The notes under the pieces are model-generated. The model worked only from the letters and a program-made list of their open reading frames with translations. It ran no database searches and had not been told where the DNA came from. From Planctomycetota bacterium (lineage in GTDB: Bacteria > Planctomycetota > J058), in contig JAHBXY010000057.1 in NCBI GenBank assembly GCA_019636275.1, forward strand, positions 1-49,546: 49,546 nt of DNA, written 5' to 3'. Every line of letters begins with the position of its first letter. Positions within the stretch are counted from its first letter, which is position 1. A program made the translations under genes and the position numbers. Of the stretch, positions 15,557 to 23,999 are shown in pieces.

Positions 15557-16935
15557 CAGCGGCGCTGCCCCTCGGCCGGCGTCGCCGGCGCGGCCGCGGC
15601 CCCGGGCAGCGTGAGGCGCAGCAGCGCGGCCATGCGCCGGGGGATCTCGGTGTTCTCGTAGACGCCGGCGAAGCGCTCGGCCTCCACCCCGGCGGCGAAG
15701 ACGCCGACCATGGCCCCGTCGTGGCCGTGGGTGTTCTTGTGCGCCTTCTCCTGCACGTCGACCGGGTAGAACTCGACGCCGTAGCGCGACGAGACGAGGT
15801 GGCCGAGCTGCGTGCGCGCGAAGTAGCGGTCGTCCTTGGCCCACACCGCGCGCACCTCGTCGGGGGTCAGCTCCACGCCGGTGGCCGCCTTGACCTGCTC
15901 GACCCACGCCAGGGCCTGGTCGGCGTCGCCCGGGTCGACCTTGCGGCGCGTGAGGCTCTCGGCCGAGGCCTTCACGGCCAGGAGGGCGTCGAGCTTCACC
16001 GTCTCCGAGATCCCGAGCGCCCCGGTGGCGTGGTCGGCCGTGACGACGACCAGGAGGTCGCCCCGCCGCTCGGCCTCGTCGAGCGCCCAGCCGACCGCGC
16101 GGTCGAGGTCGAGCTGGTCGAAGATGCACGTCGCCGCGTCGTGCTCGTGGCAGGCGTGGTCGATCCGCCCGCCCTCGACCATGAGGAAGAACGGCCGCTC
16201 GGCCGCGCGGAGCACCTCGACCGCCTTGGCGGTCATGGCCGCCAGGTCCGGGTGCCCCGCGGGCCGCTCGATCGCGTAGGGGACGTGGCTGTCGGCCAGG
16301 AGCGCCGCCAGGCGCGGGCCCTTGGCCCCGGCGAGGCCGGCCGGGTCGAGGACGAGCGAGAAGCCGGCCTTCTGCAGGGCCGCCTGGTGGTCGGCCGGGA
16401 AGAGCCGCTTGCCGCCGCCGATCAGCACCTGCGGGTAGCCCTGCGCGGCGGCGGCGACGATCTGGCCGGCGATCTCGGCCTCCTTGTCGCGGTGGTCGAT
16501 GTGGGCCACGAAGCCGGCCGGCGTCGCGTGGGTGATGCGGGTCGTCGTCACGAGCCCGGTGCTCATCCCGTCCTCGTGCGCCGCCTCGAGGATCGTCTTC
16601 ACCGGGCGGCCGGCCGTGTCGACGCCGATCGCCTGGTTGTTCGTCTTGATCCCGCTGGCCAGCGCCGTCGCCGCGGCCGCCGAGTCGGTGACCTCGTAGT
16701 TGGCGCTGCGCGTGCCGGCGAGACCCACGACCTGGAAGCGGTCGAAGTGGTACGGCTCGCCCCGGCGCTGCGCGGCCAGGCGGCCGAGGGTCACCTGGGA
16801 GATCCCCATGCCGTCGCCGATGAAGTAGATCACGCTCGGCCGCGCGGGCGGCGGCGGCGCCTCGGCGACCGCGTGCTGGAGCGGGGCGCCGGCGAGGGTC
16901 AGCGTGAGGGCGAGGGCGATCGCGAGGCGCTTCAC
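15556..16935 (-). CDS. Alkaline phosphatase (PhoA family), secreted
   Basis: 459 residues from GTG 16935, chosen because it begins a signal peptide (VKRLAIALALTLTLAG, cleavage near HAVA-EA) and has GGAG 9 nt upstream; ATG 16971 in frame would add an Arg/Pro stretch. Metal and nucleophile motifs of the family: D41 in IGDGMG, S85 in VTDSAAAATA, GGRIDHACHEHD, TADHATG and NTHGHDGAM. Reaction: hydrolysis of phosphomonoesters outside the cytoplasm with two zinc and one magnesium. It is the first gene of a coupled set with cdd and a CoA transferase. A secreted phosphatase next to cytidine deaminase fits scavenging of nucleotides (dephosphorylation, uptake, deamination), which is inference. No PHO box could be recognised. 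Confidence 0.92.
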   Translation of the reverse strand: MKRLAIALALTLTLAGAPLQHAVAEAPPPPARPSVIYFIGDGMGISQVTLGRLAAQRRGEPYHFDRFQVVGLAGTRSANYEVTDSAAAATALASGIKTNNQAIGVDTAGRPVKTILEAAHEDGMSTGLVTTTRITHATPAGFVAHIDHRDKEAEIAGQIVAAAAQGYPQVLIGGGKRLFPADHQAALQKAGFSLVLDPAGLAGAKGPRLAALLADSHVPYAIERPAGHPDLAAMTAKAVEVLRAAERPFFLMVEGGRIDHACHEHDAATCIFDQLDLDRAVGWALDEAERRGDLLVVVTADHATGALGISETVKLDALLAVKASAESLTRRKVDPGDADQALAWVEQVKAATGVELTPDEVRAVWAKDDRYFARTQLGHLVSSRYGVEFYPVDVQEKAHKNTHGHDGAMVGVFAAGVEAERFAGVYENTEIPRRMAALLRLTLPGAAAAPATPAEGQRR

Positions 16936-17026
16936 GCGAGGTCTCCGTGGGTCGGGAGGTGAGCGGCGCATGATACCCGCGGCGCTCGCGGCGGCGAACG
17001 GAGCCGACCCGACTATGATGCCGCGC
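16936..17026. promoter_or_regulatory. Divergent promoter region phosphatase/SGNH hydrolase
   Basis: Minus strand: TATCAT (16970-16975) about 35 nt before the phosphatase GTG, with a leader carrying GGAG. Plus strand: TATGAT at 17014-17019, only 7 nt before the ATG at 17027, with no Shine-Dalgarno, which fits a leaderless mRNA for the hydrolase. Confidence 0.45.
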
Positions 17027-18046
17027 ATGGGCACGCGGCGCCGGTCGTCCAGGCTCCTCCTCGCCGCCGGCTCCGTGGTGCTGGCCGTGGCCTGCGCCGA
17101 GGCGATCGCCCGCGCCCTGGACCCCGCCCCGACCGTCGTCGTCGCCCTGCGCCGCGAGCTCCTCTACGGGCGGATCGACCCCGACCTGGGCTGGTCGCCG
17201 CTGCCCGACCTCGACCGGTTCCGCGTGCGCGAGGTCGGCCTCGAGGGCGAGGTCATCCTCGACTACCACGTGTCGACCAACTCGCGCGGCCTGCGCGGGC
17301 GGCGCGAGTACGCCGCGCCCCGGCCGCCCGGCGGGCGGCGCATCGTGGCCCTGGGCGACTCGTTCACCTGGGGACAGTCCGTCGAGGAGGAGGAGACCTT
17401 CCCGGCCCGGCTCGAGGCGCGCGGCGTCGAGGTCCCGAACCTGGGCGTGATCGGCTACGGCCCGGGGCAGATGCTCCTGCGCCTCCGGCGCGACGGGCTG
17501 CCGCTCGAGCCGGACGTCGTCATGCTCTGCCTCATCTCCGACGACGTCCGGAGAGACGTCGAGCCCTGGAACGTCAACGGCTGCGCGCGGCCTTGCTTCA
17601 GCCTCGTCGACGGCGCGCTCGCCCCGCCCCGCTACCCCCTCCCGCCTCGCCTGCCGGGCGGCACCGTCATCCCGAACCCTCACCACGGCCTGGCGCGGGT
17701 GCTCCGCGGCGCGCAGAGCGCGCTGGGCCTCGGCCCGCGCTGGGACCTGCTCCGGGCCACCGTGCTCGAGATCCGCCGCGAGGCGCTCGCGGCGGGCGCG
17801 CGCTTCGTCGTCGTCGTGCTCCCCTTCCTGGCCGACCCGGGCGACCGCCTGGCGCAGGTCCTGGGCGACCTCGGGCGAGCGCACGACTTCCAGGTCGTCG
17901 ACGCGCGCCCGGCCTTCGACGCCCGCCCCGACAAGGCCTCGCTGTTCATCATCGACGGCCACCCCGACGCGGCGGGGCACGCGCTGATCGCCGACGAGAT
18001 CGCGCGGCAGGCCCCCTGGCTCCTTGAGGCGACCCCGGGGCGCTGA
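17027..18046 (+). CDS. SGNH/GDSL hydrolase-like protein, membrane-anchored
   Basis: 339 residues. ATG 17027 is chosen because TATGAT sits exactly 7 nt upstream; ATGs at 17015 and 17018 are alternatives. An N-terminal hydrophobic anchor (SSRLLLAAGSVVLAVACAEA) is followed by a long beta region. Block I is ALGDSFTWGQSVEEEETFP with the nucleophile serine, then a GVIGYGPGQML Gly block, and the C-terminal block V reads IDGHPDAAGHALIADEI with the Asp and His of the triad. Family members are esterases, lipases or O-acetyl transferases of cell-surface glycans. The gene is 81 bp before, and on the strand of, the large acyl-processing fusion, so an acyl ester is a plausible substrate. Confidence 0.78.
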   Translation: MGTRRRSSRLLLAAGSVVLAVACAEAIARALDPAPTVVVALRRELLYGRIDPDLGWSPLPDLDRFRVREVGLEGEVILDYHVSTNSRGLRGRREYAAPRPPGGRRIVALGDSFTWGQSVEEEETFPARLEARGVEVPNLGVIGYGPGQMLLRLRRDGLPLEPDVVMLCLISDDVRRDVEPWNVNGCARPCFSLVDGALAPPRYPLPPRLPGGTVIPNPHHGLARVLRGAQSALGLGPRWDLLRATVLEIRREALAAGARFVVVVLPFLADPGDRLAQVLGDLGRAHDFQVVDARPAFDARPDKASLFIIDGHPDAAGHALIADEIARQAPWLLEATPGR

Positions 18047-18127
18047 GCTTGCCACCGGCCGGCCCGTGGCTTACAAACGGCGGTCCGCCGCCCGCCCGGC
18101 GCCCCTCACCCCCATGGACGCCCCCCC

Positions 18128-21100
18128 GTGAGCCAGGACCCCTCGCCCCTCCGCCGGCCCCTCCGCGAGACCTACGCCGGCAAGCGCATCCTCCTCACGG
18201 GGGCGGCCGGGTTCCTCGGCAAGGTCTACCTGTCGGCGCTGCTGCGCTACTGCCCCGAGGTCGGGCAGATCATCGTCATCATCCGCGCCGACAACGAGCA
18301 GGCGCTGCAGGACCGCTTCGTCCGCGACATCGTCACCTCGCCCGCGCTCGACCCGCTGCGCGACGTCCACGGCATGGGGCTGCTCGAGTTCCTGCGGGCC
18401 AAGATCACGGTCATCCGCGGCGACCTCGCCCGGCCGCAGGCCGGCCTCTCCGAGGCCGACCTGCGCACGGCCTGCGACGACCTCGACCTCGTCGTCCACT
18501 GCGCCGGCCTCGTCGACTTCGTGCCGCCGCTCGACAAGGCGCTCTCGGCCAACGTCGACGGCACGCTGCACACGCTCGAGCTCGCCCGCCGCGCCGGCCC
18601 TGGCCGGGCGGCGTTCCTGCACGTCTCGACCTGCTTCGTGTGCGGCCTCGAGCCCGGCGTCCACCCCGAGGACCTCGACCCGCGCGAGTTCCCCAACCGC
18701 AAGCAGCGGAGCTTCGAGGGCTTCGACGCGGCGGTCGAGCTCGAGCACGCGCGGCGGATCGTCACCCGCGTCAAGACCGAGGAGGGCCTCGACCCGCGCG
18801 TCCAGGCCGAGCTGTGGGACGAGGCCGAGGGCAGCCCGCGCCGCGCCAAGCGCCTGGCCGACACGCGGGTCAAGCGGCGGCTGATCGAGGCCGGCCTCGA
18901 GCGCGCGCAGGCCTGGGGCTGGCCGAACACCTACACGTACACGAAGGCCCTCGCCGAGCGCCTCGTCGTGGCCGCCGAGGGGATCGGCCCGGCGACGATC
19001 GTCCGCCCGGCCGTCGTCGAGAGCGCGCTCCGCTACCCCTTCCCCGGCTGGAACCAGGGGATCAACACGAGCGCCCCGCTCGTGTGGATGAACGCCAACG
19101 GGCAGCGCTACTGGCCCACGACCGACGACTTCTTCCTCGACGTCATCCCGGTCGACCTCGTGTGCAACGCGCTGGTCACGATCGGCGCGGCGGCGCTCGA
19201 CCACTCGCCCGAGCGGCCGCTGAAGAAGGTCTACCAGCTGGGGACGAGCGACAAGAACCCGTTCGCCATGCGCCGCGTGGTCGAGCTGGCCTCGCTCGTC
19301 TACAGCAAGAAGCCCGACCCCGCCGAGAACATGGTCTCGGCCTTCCTGCGCCGCCACTTCGAGGGGATCGGCGTGTCGCAGCGCACCTACGAGGCGCTGG
19401 GCATCCCGACCGCGCGCAAGGTCGTCGACGGCCTGCGCGGCCTCCTCGACCGCGTCCCCCAGCCCGCGCGGCCGCGGCTGGCCTCGCTCCTGGACACGGC
19501 GCGGCACAAGGTCCGCGACGTGAGCAAGGACCTGGAGAAGGCCGACCAGATCGTCCAGATCTACCTGCCGTTCATCTGCAACTGCCCGGTCACCTTCCGC
19601 TGCGACAACGCCCGCGTGCTCGACGCCGAGCTCACGCCGGAGGACCGGGCCACGTTCCCCTTCGACCCGCAGCACCTCGACTGGCGCTACTACTGGACGC
19701 AGGTCCACATCCCGGGCCTCGAGCGCTGGGCCTTCCCGCAGCTGCGCCTGCAGCAGGGCAGCGGGCCGACCGGCTTCGAGCCGGTGTTCCCGTCGCTCAC
19801 CGAGCTGCTCGAGGACCGGGCCCGCTTCGGGCGGATCGTCCTCTGGCGGCAGCTCGACGCGAAGGGCGAGGTCGTCGCGCGCGTCACCTACGAGGAGGCG
19901 CTGGCGCGCAGCAAGGCCGCCGCTGCCCGCCTCGTGGCCATGGGCGTGCGCCCGGGCGACCGCGTCCTGCTCCTGGGCGAGAACTCGCCCGAGTGGGGGC
20001 TGGGCTACTTCGCCGCGCTGTTCGCCGGCGCCACGGCCGTCCCGCTCGAGAGCGGCACCGAGGCCGCGCGCGTGCTCGTGCTCCTGCGCGCCTCGCGGGC
20101 GAAGGTCGCCCTCCTCTCGGCCGGCGCCCGCGCCGCGGTCGGCGCGGAGCTCGAGGCGCTGATCGCGGCCGAAGGGCTCGCCGCGCGCATCGCGCCGCTC
20201 GAGGAGGTCACGGCGGCCGCCGGCAAGGGCGAGGCCCTGCCCGCGATCCCGCACGAGCACGAGCTGAGCCCGCGCGCCGCGGCGTCGCTCATCTACACGT
20301 CGGGCACGACCGGCGCGCCCAAGGGCGTGCTCCTCTCGCACGAGGCCTTCTGCCGGCAGGTGCGGGCGATCGCCAGCCTGTTCCCGATCGGCGGCGACGA
20401 CCGCGTGCTCTCGGTGCTGCCGCTGCACCACGGCTTCGAGTTCAGCGCCGGCTTCCTCCTGCCGCTCTACGGCGGCGCGACGGTCACCTACCTGCCCGAG
20501 ACGACCGCCGAGGCGGTGCGCGTCGGCCTCGACGTCGTCAAGCCGACGGCCATGATCGGCGTCCCGGCCCTGTTCGACGCCTGGCAGCGCAAGGTGCGCC
20601 GGCAGGTGCGCGCGCGCGGCGCCAGCGCCGAGCGGGCGTACGAGGCGCTGCTGACCTTCCACCGCGGGCTGCGCGCGCGCACCGGCCTGAACCTGGGCGC
20701 GCGCCTGTTCCCCGAGGTGCACGCGGCCTTCGGCGGGGCGCTGCGCTTCGTCGTCTCGGGCGGCGCGGCGCTGTCGCGCGAGATCTCCCTCGAGTTCGAC
20801 GGCCTCGGGATCGACATCTTCGAGGGCTACGGCATGACGGAGGCCGGCCCGGTGATCACGGCCAACCGCCCGGGCGAGCTGCGCGTGCTCGGCTCGGTCG
20901 GCCAGCCGATCCCGGAGGTCGAGGTCAAGGTGCGCGACCCCGACGGCGAGGGCGTGGGCGAGGTCCTGTGCCGCTCGCCCAGCCTGTTCACCGCCTACGA
21001 CCAGGACCCGGAGCTCACCGCCCGCACGCTCGTCGACGGCTGGCTGCACACGGGCGACCTCGGCCGCCTCGACGAGCACGGCCACCTGCACATTGTCGGG

Positions 21101-22785
21101 CGCCTCAAGGACGCGATCGTCGACGCGTCGGGCAACACGGTCCACCCCGACGAGGTCGAGGACCTCTACGCCGGCTGCGCCGACGTGGCCGAGCTGGCCG
21201 TGGCCGGCGTGGCCCTGCGCGGCGACCAGCACGAGGTGGTCGCCATGCTCGTCGTGCCGCGGTCCGACGTCGAGGGCGGCGTCGACGCGGCGCGCGAGCG
21301 CATCCGCGAGTTCGTGCGCGTGCAGAGCGAGCAGGTCCCCTTCCCCAAGCGGGTGAAGGTGCTCCAGTTCACGACGCGCGCCCTGCCGCGCACCCCCACG
21401 CGCAAGGTGAAGCGCGCCGAGGTGGGGCGCATGCTGGCCGAGATGTCGCGCGCCGGCGAGCGCGCGACGCCGACGCGCCGCGTGCGCCGCCCGGGCGCCC
21501 GCGGCTGGAACGTGGGCCAGGTGTTCGAGGAGGTCGCCGGCGTCGAGGCGGCGCGCGTCGTGCCGGAGGCGAACCTCTCGCAGGACCTGGGGCTCGACTC
21601 GATCGCCCTGGCCGAGGTGGCGCTCGCGCTCGCCGAGCAGTTCGGCAAGGCGGCGCCGCCGTCGCTCGCGGGGGTGGCCACGGTCGGCGACCTCCTGGCC
21701 CTGTTCGACCACGAGGGCGGCGCCCGCGGGCCGACGTCGGCCGAGCCGATCCAGGCCGAGCCGCGCCCGATCGTGCTGCCGGCGCCGGTGCGCCGCTCGG
21801 TGAGCGGCGTCCTCGACGCGCTCTCCGACTGGGGGATCCGCGCCGTCCTGCAGGCGAAGGTCCGCGGGCGCGGGCACATCCCGCACCACACGAACGCGAT
21901 CATCGTCGCCAACCACTCGAGCCACCTCGACGTGGGGCTGGTGAAGCACGCGCTGGGCGAGTGGGGCCAGGAGCTCGTCTCGGCCGGGGCCCGCGACTAC
22001 TTCTTCAAGGACACGCTGCGGGCCACGTACTTCGAGAACTTCACCAACGTCGAGCCGTTCGACCGCCACGCGTCGGTGCGCGAGAGCCTGGAGCGCTTCG
22101 TCGAGCTCCTGCGCCAGGGCAAGACGGTGCTGATCTTCCCCGAGGGCACCCGCTCGACCACCGGCCGCATGGGGAGCTTCAAGCCGGGCGTCGGCCTCCT
22201 CGTGCAGGCGGCCCGCGTGGGCATCCTGCCCGTCTACATGTCGGGCACCTACCAGGCCATGCCCAAGGGCACGCTCCTGCCGCGGCGCCGGCCGCTCGAG
22301 GCGCGGATCGGGCCCTACCTGCCGCCCGACAAGCTCCTGGGGCTCACCGAGCACCTGGGGCGGCGCCAGCAGGCCCTGCGGATCGTCGAGACGGCGCGCG
22401 CCGCGCTCTGCGCCCTGCGCGACGGCGGCCCGTTCGACATCGACCGCGAGTTGCAGGCCCCGGTCGTCGACTCCCGCGCGGCGCGGCGCGCCGCGCGCGA
22501 CGAGGTCGCCTCTGCGGCGCCGGCCGGCGAGCCCCCCGCCGTCGAACCTGTCGCCGGCGAACCCGTCGCCGTCGAGCAGCCGGCCGAGCCGCCCGCGTGC
22601 AGCAGGCGCGGGCTGCGGCGGCCGGCGCGTCCGCTGGCGCCATTGAGGACGCTCCGCGCGCATCGGCCACGCGCCGGCGCCGCCGCGAGCCGGCGGCCGG
22701 CAACGGGCGCCCCGACGCGCCGGAGCCGCCCCCGAACGGCGAGCCGCCGAAGCCGGCCAAGGGCCGCACCCGCCGCTCTGTGTGA
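18128..22785 (+). CDS. Multidomain acyl reductase / acyl-CoA synthetase / acyl carrier / PlsC acyltransferase, with a frameshift near the 3' end
   Basis: About 1550 residues from GTG 18128, no Shine-Dalgarno. Domains: 1 to about 480, NAD-binding reductase of the male-sterility/fatty acyl-CoA reductase type (TGAAGFLG 24-31, YxxxK Y269/K273); about 580-1110, AMP-forming synthetase (YTSGTTGAPKG about 723-733, EGYGMTEAGPVI, DGWLHTGDLG); acyl carrier domain with DLGLDSIAL (phosphopantetheine serine S1158); about 1230-1440, PlsC acyltransferase (NHSSHLD 1262-1268, FPEGTRS from 1337); Pro/Ala/Glu-rich tail. It would activate a fatty acid, load it, reduce it or pass it to an acceptor: a wax-ester, fatty-alcohol or ether-lipid type pathway (inference). 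Near 22600 the sensible frame switches by -1 and ends at TGA 22783-22785. The unshifted frame instead runs through repeats and over an opposite gene to 23896. Confidence 0.85.
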
Positions 22786-22970
22786 CCGACGGCTGCGGCC
22801 GCGGATGCCGGGCGATGGGGGGCGCGCGCGGCCGATAGGATCCGGCGATCGATATCGGCCGCGCGCGCTCCCCCCTCGCCTCGGCCTCCGCGGCCTCGCC
22901 TCGCTTGTGGTTGCATTCCACCCGTGGCTCGGCGTGCTCGCCGGAGTGAAGACAGACACCTGGCCCCGGA
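22780..22970 (+). repeat. Family A element, copy A3
   Basis: Begins GTGTGACCGACGGCTGCGG, and its GTG TGA is the last codon and stop of the acyl-processing fusion. Stem arms 22821-22837 and 22853-22869 pair at 16 of 17 positions around the 15-nt loop GGATCCGGCGATCGA. The tail has CTCGCCTCGGCCTCCGCGG, TTGCATTCCACCCGTGG and GAAGACAGACACCTGG. Confidence 0.8.
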
Positions 22971-23004
22971 CTTCGATCACGCGGTGCTCGGGGAGCTCCT
23001 CGTG

Positions 23005-23277
23005 CATCCGCCGCTCGCCCCGACCGGGCAAAGCGAGCGATGGGGACGGGCGGAGCGGGCCGGCTCGTGCCAGTCCGGGACCTGCGCCGCGCCCCTCGCG
23101 AGCGCATCACTCGTCGCAGAGCTCGAGGCCTCGTCCATCCGCCGCTCGTCCCCGACCCGGCAAAGCGAGCAATGGGGACGGGCGGAGCGGGCCGGCTCGT
23201 TCCAGTCCGGGACCTGCGCCGATCGCCCGCCCCTCGCGAGCGCATCACTCGTCGCAGAAGGCGCGAAGCCGCGAACC
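23005..23277 (-). repeat. Family C element, two tandem copies (C1, C2)
   Basis: Two direct copies of about 130 bp, one from 23005 and one from 23135, sharing CATCCGCCGCTCG, GGGGACGGGCGGAGCGGGCC, CCAGTCCGGGACCTGCGCCG and CCCCTCGCGAGCGCATCACT. In minus orientation they follow the stop of the HTH gene. The 30 bases 23217-23246 are the exact reverse complement of 47048-47077 (copy C3). No gene is seen in 22786-23284 apart from these elements and A3. Confidence 0.8.
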
Positions 23278-23284
23278 CCCGGGG

Positions 23285-23725
23285 TCAGCTCGTCAGGGCG
23301 CGGCTGACGTCCCGGATCAGCTTGCAGAGGTCGTCCGGCGTCATCCGATCGGTCCCGACCCGCTGGACGTACGCGTTGACGATCTGGGCCGTGCTCGTGA
23401 GCACGGCCTGGCCGCCGGCGCCGTTGCCGCCGATGCCGCCCTGGAGGAGGCCGGCAGCGGGACGAGCCGTCGGGACGCTGCCGCCGTTGATCAGGTCGTG
23501 GATCTTGTGCTGGGTCGCCGGGGTGGCCACGGCCATCCCCCGCGCCCAGTTGTGATAGGTGCTGTTGGTCACGCCGAGGAGGTCCGCCACGCGCTTCTTC
23601 GGCAAGCCGTGGCGCTGCCGCCAGCCCTCGAGGTCGGCGAACGTGACGACCGTCCAGGCTCGCCCCTTGCCGCTCTCGTCAGCACTCGCACCGCCGTCGC
23701 TACGTCCGCCGCGTCTGCCCATCAT
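23285..23725 (-). CDS. Helix-turn-helix regulator with MucR/Ros-like C-terminal segment
   Basis: 146 residues. ATG 23725 or the next codon ATG 23722; GGAG lies just upstream. Residues 28-80 form an XRE/Cro-like HTH (ADLEGWRQRHGLPKKRVADLLGV...STYHNWARG). A Gly-rich linker (90-106) leads to 108-144, where LTSTAQIVNAYV...MTPDDLCKLIRDVSRAL matches the pattern of the MucR N-terminal oligomerisation segment (A-x-IV-x-AYV ... L-x-x-LI-x-DV-x-x-AL). No zinc-finger cysteines are present. This suggests a small DNA-binding protein that oligomerises through a MucR-like helix pair. Palindrome TTGGT-TCG-ACCAA at 23781-23793 and a TTGGT half-site near the start could be its operators. Targets unknown. Confidence 0.72.
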   Translation of the reverse strand: MMGRRGGRSDGGASADESGKGRAWTVVTFADLEGWRQRHGLPKKRVADLLGVTNSTYHNWARGMAVATPATQHKIHDLINGGSVPTARPAAGLLQGGIGGNGAGGQAVLTSTAQIVNAYVQRVGTDRMTPDDLCKLIRDVSRALTS

Positions 23726-23999
23726 CGGCTCCGAAAGTTTACCAACGGTACCTCACTCGGCCGCTTCTCGCAATGTTCTGTTGGTTCGACCAAAGTGAAA
23801 GCCGGGTCGACAACCCACGGAGCACGACGCAGGCGCAGCCGACGAGCCGCCCGGGGCCGGCCCCCGGATCCCGGCGCTCGGGTGGCCCTGGCGTAACCAG
23901 TCCGCAACGGTTGGATCGGCGCGGCTGGAGTGCAAGAAATGTTCTCGGGAGTGACGTGCAGGCGCCGTCCCCGCCCGAGCGGCGGGGGGCGGCGACCCC
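23726..23999. promoter_or_regulatory. AT-richer regulatory gap between the HTH gene and the Hsp70 gene
   Basis: 274 bp with no ORF of good coding character. It is poorer in GC than the surroundings. It contains TTGGT-TCG-ACCAA (23781-23793), ACCAACGGT near 23743 and AACCAG...GGTTGG near 23897-23915, which could be operator half-sites. The minus strand has TAAACT close to the HTH gene start as a possible -10. Confidence 0.35.

Noticed and set aside
23005..23277. Integron attC or transposon ends
   Set aside because: The repeats show no attC core sites, no integrase or transposase gene is in the window and no target-site duplication could be recognised.
22786..23896. Continuation of the megaprotein frame to 23896
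   Set aside because: It crosses family A and C repeats and runs antisense through the HTH gene. The composition becomes low-complexity Arg/Ser/Pro. A frameshift near 22600 with a stop at 22785 explains the data better.
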